From assembly GCA_018398585.1 (NCBI GenBank), contig JAGTTD010000026.1:191001-255000 (forward strand): a stretch of 64,000 nt of DNA, written 5' to 3'. The position numbers and the translations under genes are program-made. The DNA comes from Simmondsia chinensis. Its lineage: Eukaryota > Streptophyta > Magnoliopsida > Caryophyllales > Simmondsiaceae. Under the pieces are notes generated by a model. That model had not been told where the DNA came from, made no database searches, and saw only the letters and a program-made list of their open reading frames with translations. Shown piece by piece: positions 23,226 to 33,441 of the stretch (position 1 is the stretch's first letter; the number at the start of each line of letters is the position of its first letter).

Positions 23226-24500
23226 CCCTAACAAAGAGGAAGAAAGGGTAAATCCTTGTAAATTCTCGTTCCTTCTATCTGTAAGTGAAATTTACTTGTA
23301 GTACTAGTATACATTTTGAATATGTATTAGTGTTTTTTATTTTAAAAGGGTATTTACCTACTATTACTAATAATACGGTGAAATATGTATTTTCTTGATT
23401 CTATCTATATAATATACATATTATAATATGTATTCGTATTTTTTTATTTAAAAAAATAAATGATATTTGAAAATAATCACTACCTACTACTAAACTAAGT
23501 GTTTGTATTGTGTATTTTTCTAAATTTATTACTCTAACTTTCAAATTATTGATTATACTATATTATTTTCTGATATTGCTACCGCGACTAACATTATGAT
23601 TTACTTTTACAAGTTAACAAACTTTTGACAAAAAATTTTGTGTATGTAACCAAATAAGACACGTACGTATTAGATTTCGTTTAATTTTTATAATATTTTG
23701 CTAACGGAGTTTCTTGTTGCCCTTTTTTTATTGAATAACAAGGGGTAGGATGTACTTGAGTTATTTACCCATTGTTTTCTATGGGCTTGTAACATTTTTT
23801 CTTAGTCTTATTTTTTTACTTTATTCAATATGGTTTATAATATTCTTAAATTTGTTTAAATTAATTTTTTATGTTTTTATTTTATAATAAAGTTGGTCTT
23901 TTATTTTTAACTTTTTGTCTAATTTTGTCCACTAAAGATCAAATTTGTAAAAATAACACACAAGGACCTATTTTAACAAAAAAAAAAAAGGTAAGGACCA
24001 TTTTCAACAAATTTATAAAAAATTGGACTAATTTAAATAAATTTACAAATATAGGGACCAATAAATTTATAAAAGGATAGGGTGAATTTTAAACTATTAT
24101 TTGTACAATTTTATCATTATTTTTATTATGTTATTTTACCCTCACCCTTTTCATCAAATTACAAAAAGGTAAGTCATCTCTCTCTCCTTATTAAACATGC
24201 AAAAAATTTCGAATTCAGTGTTACGTATAAAATACCAAATATAATTTTTGAGATGATTTTTGTTTAGGTCTACATGATTATACAGTTATCTATTAATATC
24301 GAATCGATTAGAATGATTCAACATTTAGTATTTTGATATGTCAGTATTATTGTAGCTATTAATTACTTTAATTTGATATCTACGATATAATGTACTCCAA
24401 ATAGTAAGTTACCTTCACCCTCCTTTTTCCCCTTCTCTCTCTTATCTTCTATAGCTGATTACGCTTCTTAAAAGCTATCATGAGTCATCTCGTTATAAGT
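23226..24500. other. OST1 upstream AT-rich spacer
   Basis: Promoter-side spacer of OST1. No gene or bounded element was recognised. AGGGACCA and TTAACAAA words near 23935-24075 repeat loosely. Confidence 0.35.
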
Positions 24501-24504
24501 ATTG

Positions 24505-24830
24505 AAAGGCTTGATTCAATTTGGGCTCGAGCCAAATCAAACTGGCTAGAAGCGAAGCTCAAGCCTAGAAAAGCTCAGACTCAGCATATACCCATTTAGG
24601 CCATGATTAAGCCTAAATGAAGCAAGCTCAAACCTAAATGAGCCTAAATAATTCCCAATCAAGTTTTGAATTAACGTAAACGAGGTGAGCTTAGCTCGAA
24701 CCTCTCTACATTGACTTCAAGCTCAAAAGAACTAGGCTAAACTCGAGCTTAAAAGTTTAATAAATTTTGAGCCGAACTCATACTGAGCAAAATATCAACA
24801 TGTCCAACCCTCAACAAATAGTCAAGATTG
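24505..24830. repeat. GAGCCTAAA-subfamily dispersed repeat
   Basis: Contains GGGCTCGAGCCAAATCAAAC, AAACCTAAATGAGCCTAAA and CTAAACTCGAGCTTAAAAG. It is the same subfamily as 28088-28568. Confidence 0.6.
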
Positions 24831-24858
24831 ATCAAAACCCCAAGCAACCCAGATAATC

Positions 24859-24860
<2 letters not shown>

Positions 24861-24899
<39 letters not shown>
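24861..24899. repeat. (TA)n microsatellite
   Basis: A perfect TA dinucleotide run of about 40 bp. Confidence 0.95.
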
Positions 24900-24901
<2 letters not shown>

Positions 24902-25534
24902 CACATTCATAATTAGTAAAATAATACCATATGCATAATACATTAACTATAAATAGGCATACTAATACTTAATAGAAATGATTCACATATCATGTGAATT
25001 ATAATGTAAAATAGATTATTTGATATATGTTTAAGCTGACTTAGACATTTCTATTATTAAAAAAGGATCTGCCAATCAAAACTTATTTTAGACCTTAAAA
25101 ACCTTGTAACTGACCCTAAATAATTTACACGGTTGTTAGATTGATTAACATGATACCATTGAAACAATAAAATTGAGATAGTAAATTTCTATTGAAACAA
25201 ATGAAAGCTTGATAGAAAACATATAACGAGAACCTTCACAGACTATCTTCCTATAGCGTACACATTTTCTTTAAAATGGGAAGGAGTGCTTGTCTTCCCA
25301 TAAAGAGGGAAACCAACACTAGGAGAGGGGCTGATGAGCTTCAGACCCGAAACCTCTTAGCTTGGGGATTGGAAGACAAACCCACTGCACCAACACCTTT
25401 AATCGGGGGGAAAATGCACATGTAGCATGTATATAGAGAGAGTATCTCGAGGCTTCTGCTAAAAAATGTTTCTCCAGGAAAATGAACCATCTCAAAAAAA
25501 AACCGTTTCTACTCCGGGAGGATAAAAGAAAAGA

Positions 25535-25711
25535 ATGCAGTGTGCAGTTTTTGGTTTTTGAAAAACTAAAAATCGGGTTTCGAAAATGAATCTTTCTTAT
25601 TTTCGGTTTCTTATTTTTAGTTTTCACTCAAACAAAGAAAAAGAACTGAAAACAAATATAATTTTTAGTTTCTTAAATACCAAAACTACAGCCGAAAATA
25701 ATAACGGGCCC
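25535..25711. mobile_element. MITE-like A/T element abutting the FKBP18 stop
   Basis: AGTTTTTGGTTTTTGAAAAA and TTAGTTTTCACTCAAAC words, similar to 15244-15512 and 35735-35955. It ends at GGGCCC next to the FKBP18 stop codon (25712-25714), so it probably supplies part of the 3' UTR. Confidence 0.45.
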
Positions 25712-27347
25712 TTAGTTTTTCCCTTCTGGTCGAAGAACTTGCAAGAGCTCAATATTCAGGTCAAATGTTGCCCCTGGCTGCAACATAGTTTAAAACATTA
25801 TCAGTTTTAAAGTTCCAGCAGTCAAAATGGACAGATAGATAAATAAAAATCAAGATTTAGTGTGAAGAATTAATTATTCTAAAAGTTTAAGTAAGTGGGT
25901 GGAGGACTGAGAATGTTTTTATACTCAACATATCTCTTCACACGAATACTTATTTCACTTGCAAGCTTAGTGATGTACAAGTCTACCATGTATCTTGTAC
26001 TTCTCATTACGTTAATGTTAAGGGAGGATGCTAAGAAAACTCAGATACTATGTCAACGAACAACTTTCCTAAAAAGTTAGGCTAATGGAGATATTGTTGA
26101 ATGAGGAAATACTGCTTTCCTTTTCTAGGCTCCGCTTGCTTCACATATTTTCAATTAAAAGTATTTTTTCTTAAAAAATTGTCTTTTCAAAAAAAACGAA
26201 GAAGGTTTCATTCTATAAACTTTTATGAGGTTCACACTTGGTCAAACTAAGGTTGAAGTGAAGAATATGACATGAAAACATAATGGAAAATGTTTTTCCC
26301 TTTCGTTGAAGGCAAGTCAATTTTCCATTTTCCGTATTTGTGGTCGTTGCTATGAAATTATATAAAGAAACAATAGAATTGAGATAAAAAAATATTTTCA
26401 ATCAAAACAAAAGAATCCTGAAAGTACAGCATAGTCTAGAAAAAGGATTGGAAAGATCACCGGAATCTCATTTGATCCTTTTTGCCCATAGCCAGCTTCA
26501 GGCGGAACGATCACAGTTCTCTGTACAAGTGTAATCCACGATAGAACATCAAATACAAGGGTAAATGGGTAATCGAATACCAAGGGCTTTCGCACAATTC
26601 AGGTGGAATGACCAAAATGATGCAAACTAGGGGTGCACATGAGCCTAGCCAACTAAGTTCAAGCATAGTGTAGCTCGAACATTGTGGCTAACGAGCCTAA
26701 ATGAGTAAATCTTGAGCAAAGTTATGAGCTTGAATATGACTTAACAAGCTAAGTTCAAGTCTCACTGAGCTTATGTAAGCCTAAATGAACCAAAAGCTTG
26801 GCTCAGAGCTCGTCGAGTAAGATTCATGCTTAATTGGGCTGAGTTGAGCTCAAGCTCGACTCAGATTCTAGAGGCTTAGAGATCTTCCAGTAAAGCAAAA
26901 CATTGGCGAGCCTAACCTTGAGCTTGACAAGCATAGGCTCTGCTCATTTATTCCCAAGTGTAAGCTTGTTTGGTTATCTCTATCTCTATCTCTATCTTAT
27001 CTTCGATTTATGCTGATGTAGCTTGCTTTATGTTTGTATGTTTGTTGTTGTGCTTGCCGTGTGTGCCCTACTCATTTGTTACTCTCCTGCTGCCAGGTCA
27101 CTTGCTCTACGCGGTGGACCTGCTTTCTCAGGTTGGGGGTCCTCGGAAACAGCCTCTCTTCAGGGTAGCCCCCTAAAGGGGGAAGGCTGCGTATATCTAC
27201 CCCTCCCAGACCCTGCTTAGACGGGAGCCCTTCGAGGCACTGGGTTTGTTGTTGTAAGCTTGTTGGGTCAAACTTTTTTTCTAGAAATAAATGTCTTTTT
27301 CTACAACAGCAGCAGACCCAGTGCCTCAAGGGCTCTCGCCTAAGAGG

Positions 27348-27380
<33 letters not shown>

Positions 27381-30300
27381 GGGGTGGACGTACACAGTCT
27401 TACCCTTTCAGGGTGTAACCATGCCGAGAAGCTATTTCTGAGGACCCCCAACCTTATAGGGTTAGCAACACGAGGACTTCCCCGGAGGTCACCTATCCTG
27501 GCACTACTCTCGCCCAAGCACGCTTAACTTCGTAGTTCTAATGGGATCCGGTGCATTAGTGTCTGGTAAGTGAACCCTAAATGTCTTTTTCTAGAAAAAC
27601 CATTTTCATATTTTGAGGATGTTTAGAAAAGTGTTTTCAAATAAAAGTAAAAGTTATTTTCCAGCTTTCAAGTAGAAGTAAGAAAGTAATGCTTCTACTT
27701 TAAAGTAGAAGTAAAAGCAAAAACGAAAACAAAAATTTATTTGAACAAAAATACCCATAATAATAGCACCTTCTGCAAAAATACTTCTAAAAGAATCAAT
27801 TTCTCCACATCTTATGTGACGAGGAGGAGGGGTGCCATACCTTGCCTCCGACTCTCATTCCCTCGGTGATTGAGTACAAAGCAGGTGGTGGTTTGGGGGC
27901 AGCTTGGGCGGAAAATAATCCATTGGGATTGTCAACAAATTCGCGCTTCCGTTCTCTTCCCGGCGGAGATCCTACCTTGAACTCATATGGCTTCATACAA
28001 TGATGATCAAGCAAGTATGAGCAATATATCTCACCGCCATACAAATATATTGAGTGCCAACTTGTATGTGGGGTTACTATGGGCGACAATGTGGCTCAAA
28101 TAGCTGTGTAAATGGGTCAAGTTGGCTCGAAAGGGCTTGTTATAAAGCTCTAAGGGCTCAGCTCTTCAAGCTTGAACCGAGTCGAGCAGGTTTATTTAGC
28201 TTATCAAGCCGAGTATGAGCCTAGTGAAGCTCGAGTTCAAACCTCATGAGCCTAAATGGCTTATCTTAATACAATTCATTTAGTTTAATTATACCCAATC
28301 GAGCCAAATTTGAGCTTAAATGAGTCAATATTGAGCCTAGATAAGCCTAGACCAAGCTTAAATGAGCCTAATTAAGGCAAGCTTAGTTCAAAGCTCCAAG
28401 ATGGGTTTGAGCTCAACAAAGCTAAGCTGAGTTAAGCCAAGCCCTAACCTATGACGAGCTAAGCTTGAGCTTGAAATTTCCAAGCTTGGCAAGCTTTTAG
28501 TCGAGCTCGAGCCAAGCCTCAAGCATAATGAGCTCAGGCTCAGCTCGGCTCTCATATACCTCTAGGCCTAAATACTATCATTCATCCAACCCGATCTATT
28601 TATTGTGAGACTAGATGTAAATATAAACAAATAATGGATTTGAATTAGATATTATTTAACCCATGGATCCAAACATGGGTTGAACTTTAAAAAAGTTGAT
28701 TGGTCTTTTTCTGGATTCGAATTGGATCAAATTTTTAATGGTTGGATATGGGCAGACATAAACATGGTCCATTGTCATTACGAGGGGTAACTAATAATGT
28801 GAAGTAGAAAGACTAAAAATACTATCCCTTTGGTTGAAAAATCATTAGAAGGGGGCATGGCTGGTCAAAACTTCAAGCATTAGAAGCAACGACAATAACA
28901 ACCCAGTGCTTCAAAGAGGCTCCTACCAAGGCAGGGTTTGGGGGTAAAATTTAAGCAGCCTTACCCTTATAGGGTGCTACCCTAGGAGCAATTGCTTAAA
29001 ATCCAATAAGGGCCCCTTAGAAAATTAGTTATATTTTCAATTTATTTCTAACGCATCTCACGAAACGAAATTGGAGAAATAACAGTCCACATATAATACA
29101 TTATAAACCAAAGAGGGCACCAACACGCCGTCACCGGATCCCATTAGAACTCCGAGGTTAAGCGTGCTTGGGCAAGAGTAGTATCAGGATGGGTGACCTC
29201 CTAAGAAGTCCTCACCCTCAGGTTGGAGGCACTGGGAAACAGCCTCTCTTCAGGTTAACACCCTGAAAGGGGAAGGCTGTGTACATCCGCCCCCCCCCCC
29301 CCCCCCCCCCCCCCGACCCTGCGTAGACGGGAGCCCTTGAGGCACTGGGTATGTTCCTTTTATATAATACATTATAAAGGCGTATGTATACTCACATATT
29401 AGCTAGTGTCATAATATAAAATGGATCATTAGAGGTGTACTTTAGTTAATTTGGACACCTCAATTACTAAAATGGAGCCCAGGATTAAAACTTGCTTTAA
29501 GCCCTTAAAATTTGGTGATGAACCCTAGAAGGGGTGGGGGATTGGGCATTAATGAAGCAAAAAGACCGAGAAAACAACAACAACAACAACAACAATCCCA
29601 GTGTCTCAAAGGGCTCCCGGCTAAGTAGGGTCTGGGAGTAGAAAAAAGACCGAGAAAACAAACTGATGATAACAGGAGCAACCTGTGCAATGATGCGATT
29701 TCCGGCTAGAAGCTTCGACTCTCGGCTTGACACGGCTGTAATACCGCGATATACACAATCGAAGTGGACCTACAAAAACAAACCTAAGAAGGGTGTATAA
29801 TGAGTCCAAGTAGGGGTACAAACGAATCAAACGTTCAAGAAAACACTTGTGTTAGAAATCAATATGGATTGGGGTTCAATTATGCTCAATAAGATTAACA
29901 AGTCAAGTTTAAACAAGGGATATTCAACTCGTTAACTTTTGCAAAAGTTTGATAAAGGTTCATAAGGGGCTCGTTTGAGGGCTTGTCATAGTCAATATTA
30001 ATATAAAAATAGTTTGATGATGGCTCAATAGTAACTCAAATAACTCGACTCGATAGCAAACTCGACTCAATTATGAGCTTGATTTGGCTCAATAAGGAGC
30101 TCAAATTGGCACGATTAAGATGTCGAGTTGAGTCGAGTATCGATCACACTAATATCTTATCGAATCAAGTTCAAACAAAGAGGTGCTCTGCTCGAATCTG
30201 CTCGTTTTACACTCTAAGTCTAGGTCCAAGAAGCATGCGGTATGAAGTAGGCATTTTAGGCGAACCTGAACTGCTGATCCCTTTTCAGCTACCGGACCCT

Positions 30301-32262
30301 TCCCCTCAACAATGTCATAGTATTTCAGCCCCTCAGCTGCTCCAAGATTTAATACATCAGAAATGAGAAAACTGAAATATATAATGCATACTGCAATGTG
30401 GCAATGTCTGCACAACATAGAATAGAGGCCTAAATCTTGTTTGATCGGTGGGTCTTTTTTTTGTAACTGCGGTATCCAACTCAAACAATTCATTTTATAT
30501 TATAATATCAATTAATATATATATATATATACATGTGCGTGTGCGAGCATGCTTGTCATTATTTCTTCTATTATGATGATAATATGCTGTAGCAGTAAAC
30601 TCAAAATAGAACTAATTTTCAAAAGTGCCATTAACAAATTGGGAGTCCAAAGCAACTGCTTTTGTTACTTATCATCATTGATTGGCCTTGATAGAATTTA
30701 GAGGTAACCGTAAAGTTGCACCCTGGCATCCAAAGAGGTCAGGCTTTCTGTCAAAAGCACCAACTATCTCAAAAACTTGTAAGCACATAAATAGTTTTAT
30801 CTCTAACATGCTCCATCAAGCAAATAGCCATTGAGCGTGAAGCATTATTAGTGCATCGGTTCATCTCATACCTCGTGATGATAATCTATCAATATCAAAA
30901 GTGGGGGGCTTAGGTGATTTGAACTCGCAACCTCTTAGGCAATTAGACTCTAATACCATATCAAGCACAAGTATCTCAAAAGTTTAAATGATGATTTTAG
31001 GCACAAAAATAATTATAAATTCTAACACTTTTTTTCGATCAGATTGAGCGTTACAATGCAAATGAGTGTTTTTGTAAGAACTCCACACGTGAGTTTAGGA
31101 ACGACATCCCACATTGGAGTTAATGACAAAGAACATATAACACATCAACTTAATGGATGTTGGAAAAAAAAAACCTTAGTGGGCTATTTTCCTGTACTTA
31201 TTGATTTTGGGATAACTCCGCTCTTGAACAGTTGTAGCTTGTCTAAAAGCAAGTTTTAAAATCTTACAACTGTGAATCCAGTAAACAAGGCCTAACATCC
31301 ATAACCACGTTGTAAGTTTTGAACATATTGTACTTGTGAAGATGTGAAGTATACGAATGTCTCAGCATTCTAGTTTTCTGACAAAGCTCAAATTACAATA
31401 AAAAATCAATGAATTCCATTGACTTACAGATTGTTGAATTCATTTGTCAATGTCAGCATTTTTCGGAAAACATTTACCACGTTTAGACTGAGGAAACTTA
31501 TATATTGTCGGAATTATGTTTTCCATTGGCATCTTCCAATAAAAATTCCCAAACCCTGCGTTCTGCGGGAGCCGCAAGGCACTAGGACTGTTGTTGTTGT
31601 TGTATCTTCCAATAAAAATTGGCCAAAGTTCCGGCAGAAGGTGTCTTATTGATATCTTTTTTAAACCTTAATTACATGAGCCACTAAAATTTTTATATCT
31701 CAATGCACTCCATCACATGTTATTAAAATGTAAGATACTCAAATGATAAAAAACAAATCTTGTAATACTGAATCATAAATTCCGAACTATCCAACCTCCA
31801 GCAACCACGCAATACCAATTGGATTTCAATGAGTCACTAATGCAGAAACATTTAGTCATCCGCTATGCTTAAATCACAATTTCAGTCTCCAGAAAGCAAA
31901 ACCAGATGCAAATTACATAAGAATGGAAATAGAAGAGAGAGAAAGGAGAAGGTGATGGAAAACTGACGGCTAGTGAGATAGTCCTCGAGAGGGATGACCT
32001 TCCTGCTCCGTCTCTCTCTAGCCACCGCCGGAAGAGGCAGCGAAATGACACAAAACGTCGTCGTAGAGAGAGACGCAAGGATGGCAGCAGCAGCAGCAGC
32101 AGCACCAAATCTCCTGGAAACGATGAATTGCTTAGGTGTGGACTGCGTGTGGATTGGCGATGAATTTGAACAGGAAATTTGAAGAGTTTTAATGGCGGAT
32201 TTGTGTATTGACACCATGGATGATGAGAAGATGAAAGAGGTGACAGTGCAGTTCATCGCCAT
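25712..32262 (-). CDS. FKBP18: FKBP-type peptidyl-prolyl isomerase FKBP18, thylakoid lumen
   Basis: Six exons (- strand): 31968-32262, 30266-30336, 29683-29769, 27841-27990, 26461-26520, 25712-25777, all in phase, giving about 242 residues (Arabidopsis FKBP18 is about 232). The chosen start is the ATG at 32262; the frame is open further upstream but without another ATG. Residues 1-81 look like a bipartite transit peptide: a Ser/Thr-rich part, then twin arginine SRR at 49-51, a hydrophobic AAAAAAAILASL segment and a lumenal cleavage site AVA/R near 81. The mature part has IPLEDYLTSP, GLKYYDIVEGKGPVAEKGS, VHFDCVYRG, RESKLLAGNR, REFVDNPNGLFSAQAAPKPP, GMRVGGKRTVIVPPEAGYGQ, and PGATFDLNIELL at the end: the FKBP fold. 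It is predicted to be a Tat-imported prolyl isomerase or chaperone-like immunophilin. Introns are loaded with retroposons. Confidence 0.93.
26128..26417. mobile_element. 326-bp-family MITE, shortened
   Basis: Starts GGCTCCGCTTGCTTC after CTA and ends AAAACAAAAGAATC before CTG. The interior ATGAGGTTCACACTTGGTC and AAGGCAAGTCAATTTTCC is shared with the family. It lies in the last FKBP18 intron, 44 bp from an exon. Confidence 0.65.
26630..26945. repeat. GAGCCTAAA-subfamily dispersed repeat
   Basis: AACGAGCCTAAATGAG, AAGCTAAGTTCAAGTCTC and GAGCTCAAGCTCGACTCAG words, located in an FKBP18 intron. Confidence 0.6.
26971..27253 (+). mobile_element. 5'-truncated RTE LINE, 3' UTR only
   Basis: 283 bp matching the 3' UTR of the RTE copy at 33442-34695 (CTGCTGCCAGGTCAC, GGACCTGCTTTCTCAGG, GGGGGTCCTCGGAAACAG, GGCTGCGTATATC, GCACTGGGTTTG) and ending in TTG units. 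The 11-bp target duplication GTAAGCTTGTT occurs at 26960-26970 and 27254-27264. It extends further 5' than the SINE tails, so it derives from the LINE itself. Confidence 0.85.
27304..27577 (-). mobile_element. Full-length 5S-headed SINE with 16-bp target duplication
   Basis: 274 bp. On the - strand it begins GGGTTCACTTACCAG and continues as a near-complete 5S rRNA copy (CACTAATGCACCGGATCCC, GAAGTTAAGCGTGCTTGGGC, GAGAGTAGTGCCAGGATAGG, GAAGTCCTCGTGTTGC). It then joins AAGGTTGGGGGTCCTC and the RTE-type tail. A C tract of more than 20 nt lies in the tail. It ends GGCACTGGGTCTGCTGCTG. The duplication TAAATGTCTTTTTCTA at 27288-27303 and 27578-27593 is perfect. It is nested in a MITE-like sequence within an FKBP18 intron. 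Confidence 0.92.
28088..28568. repeat. GAGCCTAAA-subfamily dispersed repeat, long copy
   Basis: About 480 bp of GGCTCGAAAGGGCTTG, GAGCCTAAATGGCTTATC, AAGCTTAAATGAGCC, AAGCTAAGCTGAG and GAGCTCAGGCTCAG words. It is the longest member of this subfamily here. Confidence 0.65.
28884..28990 (-). mobile_element. 5'-truncated RTE/SINE tail
   Basis: CAATAACAACCCAGTGCTTC, GGCAGGGTTTGGGGG and AAGCAGCCTTACCC are the inverted tail. It is diverged. It lies in an FKBP18 intron. Confidence 0.65.
29108..29361 (+). mobile_element. Full-length 5S-headed SINE (type B) with 17-bp target duplication
   Basis: 254 bp. The 5' end CCAAAGAGGGCACCAACACG precedes the 5S-like part CCGTCACCGGATCCCATTAG, GAGGTTAAGCGTGCTTGGGC, AAGAGTAGTATCAGGATGGG, TGACCTCC and AAGTCCTC. 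This joins CCTCAGGTTGGAGG and the tail with a C tract of more than 20 nt, ending GGCACTGGGTATGTTCC. The duplication ATATAATACATTATAAA at 29091-29107 and 29362-29378 is perfect. The 5' end is the same as in the copy at 56605-56847. Confidence 0.92.
29578..29642 (-). mobile_element. Severely 5'-truncated RTE/SINE tail
   Basis: 65 bp: CAACAACAACAATCCCAG, GGGCTCCCGGCTAAGTAGGG. The duplication AAAAAGACCGAGAAAACAA (19 bp) lies at 29559-29577 and 29643-29661. It inserted 41 bp from the FKBP18 exon at 29683. Confidence 0.85.
29815..30200. repeat. AGCTCG-word dispersed repeat
   Basis: Shares AACTCGACTCGATAGC, GAGTCGAGTATCGATCACAC and TATCGAATCAAGTTCAAAC with the copies at 18225, 45040 and 52445. It lies in an FKBP18 intron and stops about 65 bp from the exon at 30266. 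Confidence 0.65.
30763..31027 (-). mobile_element. SMART-like TRIM, diverged
   Basis: On the - strand it has terminal-repeat sequence at 30956-31027 (TGTTAGAATTTATAA) followed by a degraded primer-binding region (GGTATTAGAGTC). An interior follows, ending in AGCATGTTAGAGATAAAAC at the second terminal repeat (about 30763-30812). Confidence 0.55.
31548..31603 (+). mobile_element. 56-bp RTE/SINE tail insertion
   Basis: ACCCTGCGTTCTGCGGGAGC and GCACTAGGACTG with a (TTG)n end. Perfect 17-bp duplication ATCTTCCAATAAAAATT at 31531-31547 and 31604-31620. It is one of the shortest truncations, in the first FKBP18 intron. Confidence 0.88.
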
Positions 32263-32675
32263 CGCAATTCTCTCTCCTCTATCCAACTTCTCTCCCCAAT
32301 TTCTGTTTCTTTCCCCGGTCCGACCGTTAGGATTTTTTTTGCTTGGCTATTATACTATTAATTTCAATACTTGAAGTTTTGGTTATGTGATTTAATTCTT
32401 ATATAATTAAAATTATTTTAATAAAATTTAGGTTTAAAATAAATAATAATTTTTAACTAATTTATGTTATTTTTTATTAGAAATCAGTAAAAAGATACAC
32501 AAATGCTAAGAGGCAAGCATATGCAAATTGAAATCATAAATTAATATTAGTTTTTTAATTGAAATAATTTCAATTGTATAAGCACAACTAATTTGACATA
32601 ATTAAAATATTAAAGATTAAATAATATAATAGACAAAATATAGGTTTGTTTTCTGAAATTTATAAGTTATAGGTA
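32263..32675. other. FKBP18 upstream region
   Basis: Probable promoter and 5' UTR of FKBP18. Pyrimidine/purine-rich near the start (CCTCTATCC, TCTTTCCCC), then AT-rich. No convincing motif was identified. Confidence 0.35.
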
Positions 32676-32679
32676 GAGG

Positions 32680-33005
32680 TAAGCCAATCAACCTTACTCA
32701 TATTTAAAATTGAATAGGACACATTCATATTTGTTTGGAGCTCAGTAGGTTGTCAAGTGGAGTTCAAATAAGAGGTATTCGAATTATTAATGTTCACAAC
32801 CAACTTGCTAAGGACTAGTTAAGAAACTGATAGTGTCTTGCTATTCTATTAGCTTGATGACTGACTGATAATTGCTCAATAGTAATTCAAGTAACTTAAC
32901 TTTGTAGTGACCTCAATGCAATGGTGAGCTCGACTCGATATTGGTGGCAAGGTTAACTCGATAGGAAGTACACATTGGTAACGCACTCAATTCAACTAGA
33001 TAATA
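32680..33005. repeat. AGCTCG-word dispersed repeat, degenerate
   Basis: GAGCTCGACTCGATATTGG, AACTCGATAGG and AATAAACTCGACG words in the family order, strongly eroded. Confidence 0.5.
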
Positions 33006-33014
33006 AACTCGACG

Positions 33015-33309
33015 TGTTAAGAGTATAAAACTATTCCTAGGTCTTCACCCATCAGCTTAAGCTTTTGGGAAAGTTGATTCATTTAACATGGTATCAGAGC
33101 AAGGTTGACAAAGAGGTCACAAGTCCAAATCTTAACAGGCCCACTTTCAATATTAACACAATTTAACCACCAAGTATGAGGTGAGCTTATGCACTATCCA
33201 CGCTTCAAGCTCAAACGGACATTTGCGTGAGGGGGCATGTTAGAATATAAAACAAATCTTAAGCTTTCACCCATCAGTGTAAGCTTTTGGAACATATAGT
33301 TCCTCAACA
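33015..33309 (+). mobile_element. SMART-like TRIM retrotransposon, best-preserved copy
   Basis: 295 bp. Left terminal repeat 33015-33088 (TGTTAAGAGTATAAAAC to CATTTAACA). Primer-binding site TGGTATCAGAGCAAGG at 33089-33104, complementary to initiator Met-tRNA. Purine tract GAGGGGGCA just before the right repeat at 33238-33309 (TGTTAGAATATAAAAC to CCTCAACA). There is no coding capacity. The size and the roughly 73-bp repeats fit SMART-type TRIMs, the smallest LTR elements known. No target duplication is evident. Confidence 0.82.
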
Positions 33310-33441
33310 ACTCTTTACACTAATAAGTCAAGTATTGATCATACTAATTGCTTATCAAATTAAGTTAAAATATTCAAAAATTCGATAAAGGTATGGCTCC
33401 AGCTCAAGCTTTTTTTGGAGCATGAGTTGGAACAAGGGATA

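Noticed and set aside
29108..29361. Functional 5S rRNA gene
   Set aside because: The 5S-like part has many substitutions at the 5' end, is joined to a LINE-type tail, lacks a clean T-run terminator and spacer, and occurs as dispersed copies with target duplications.
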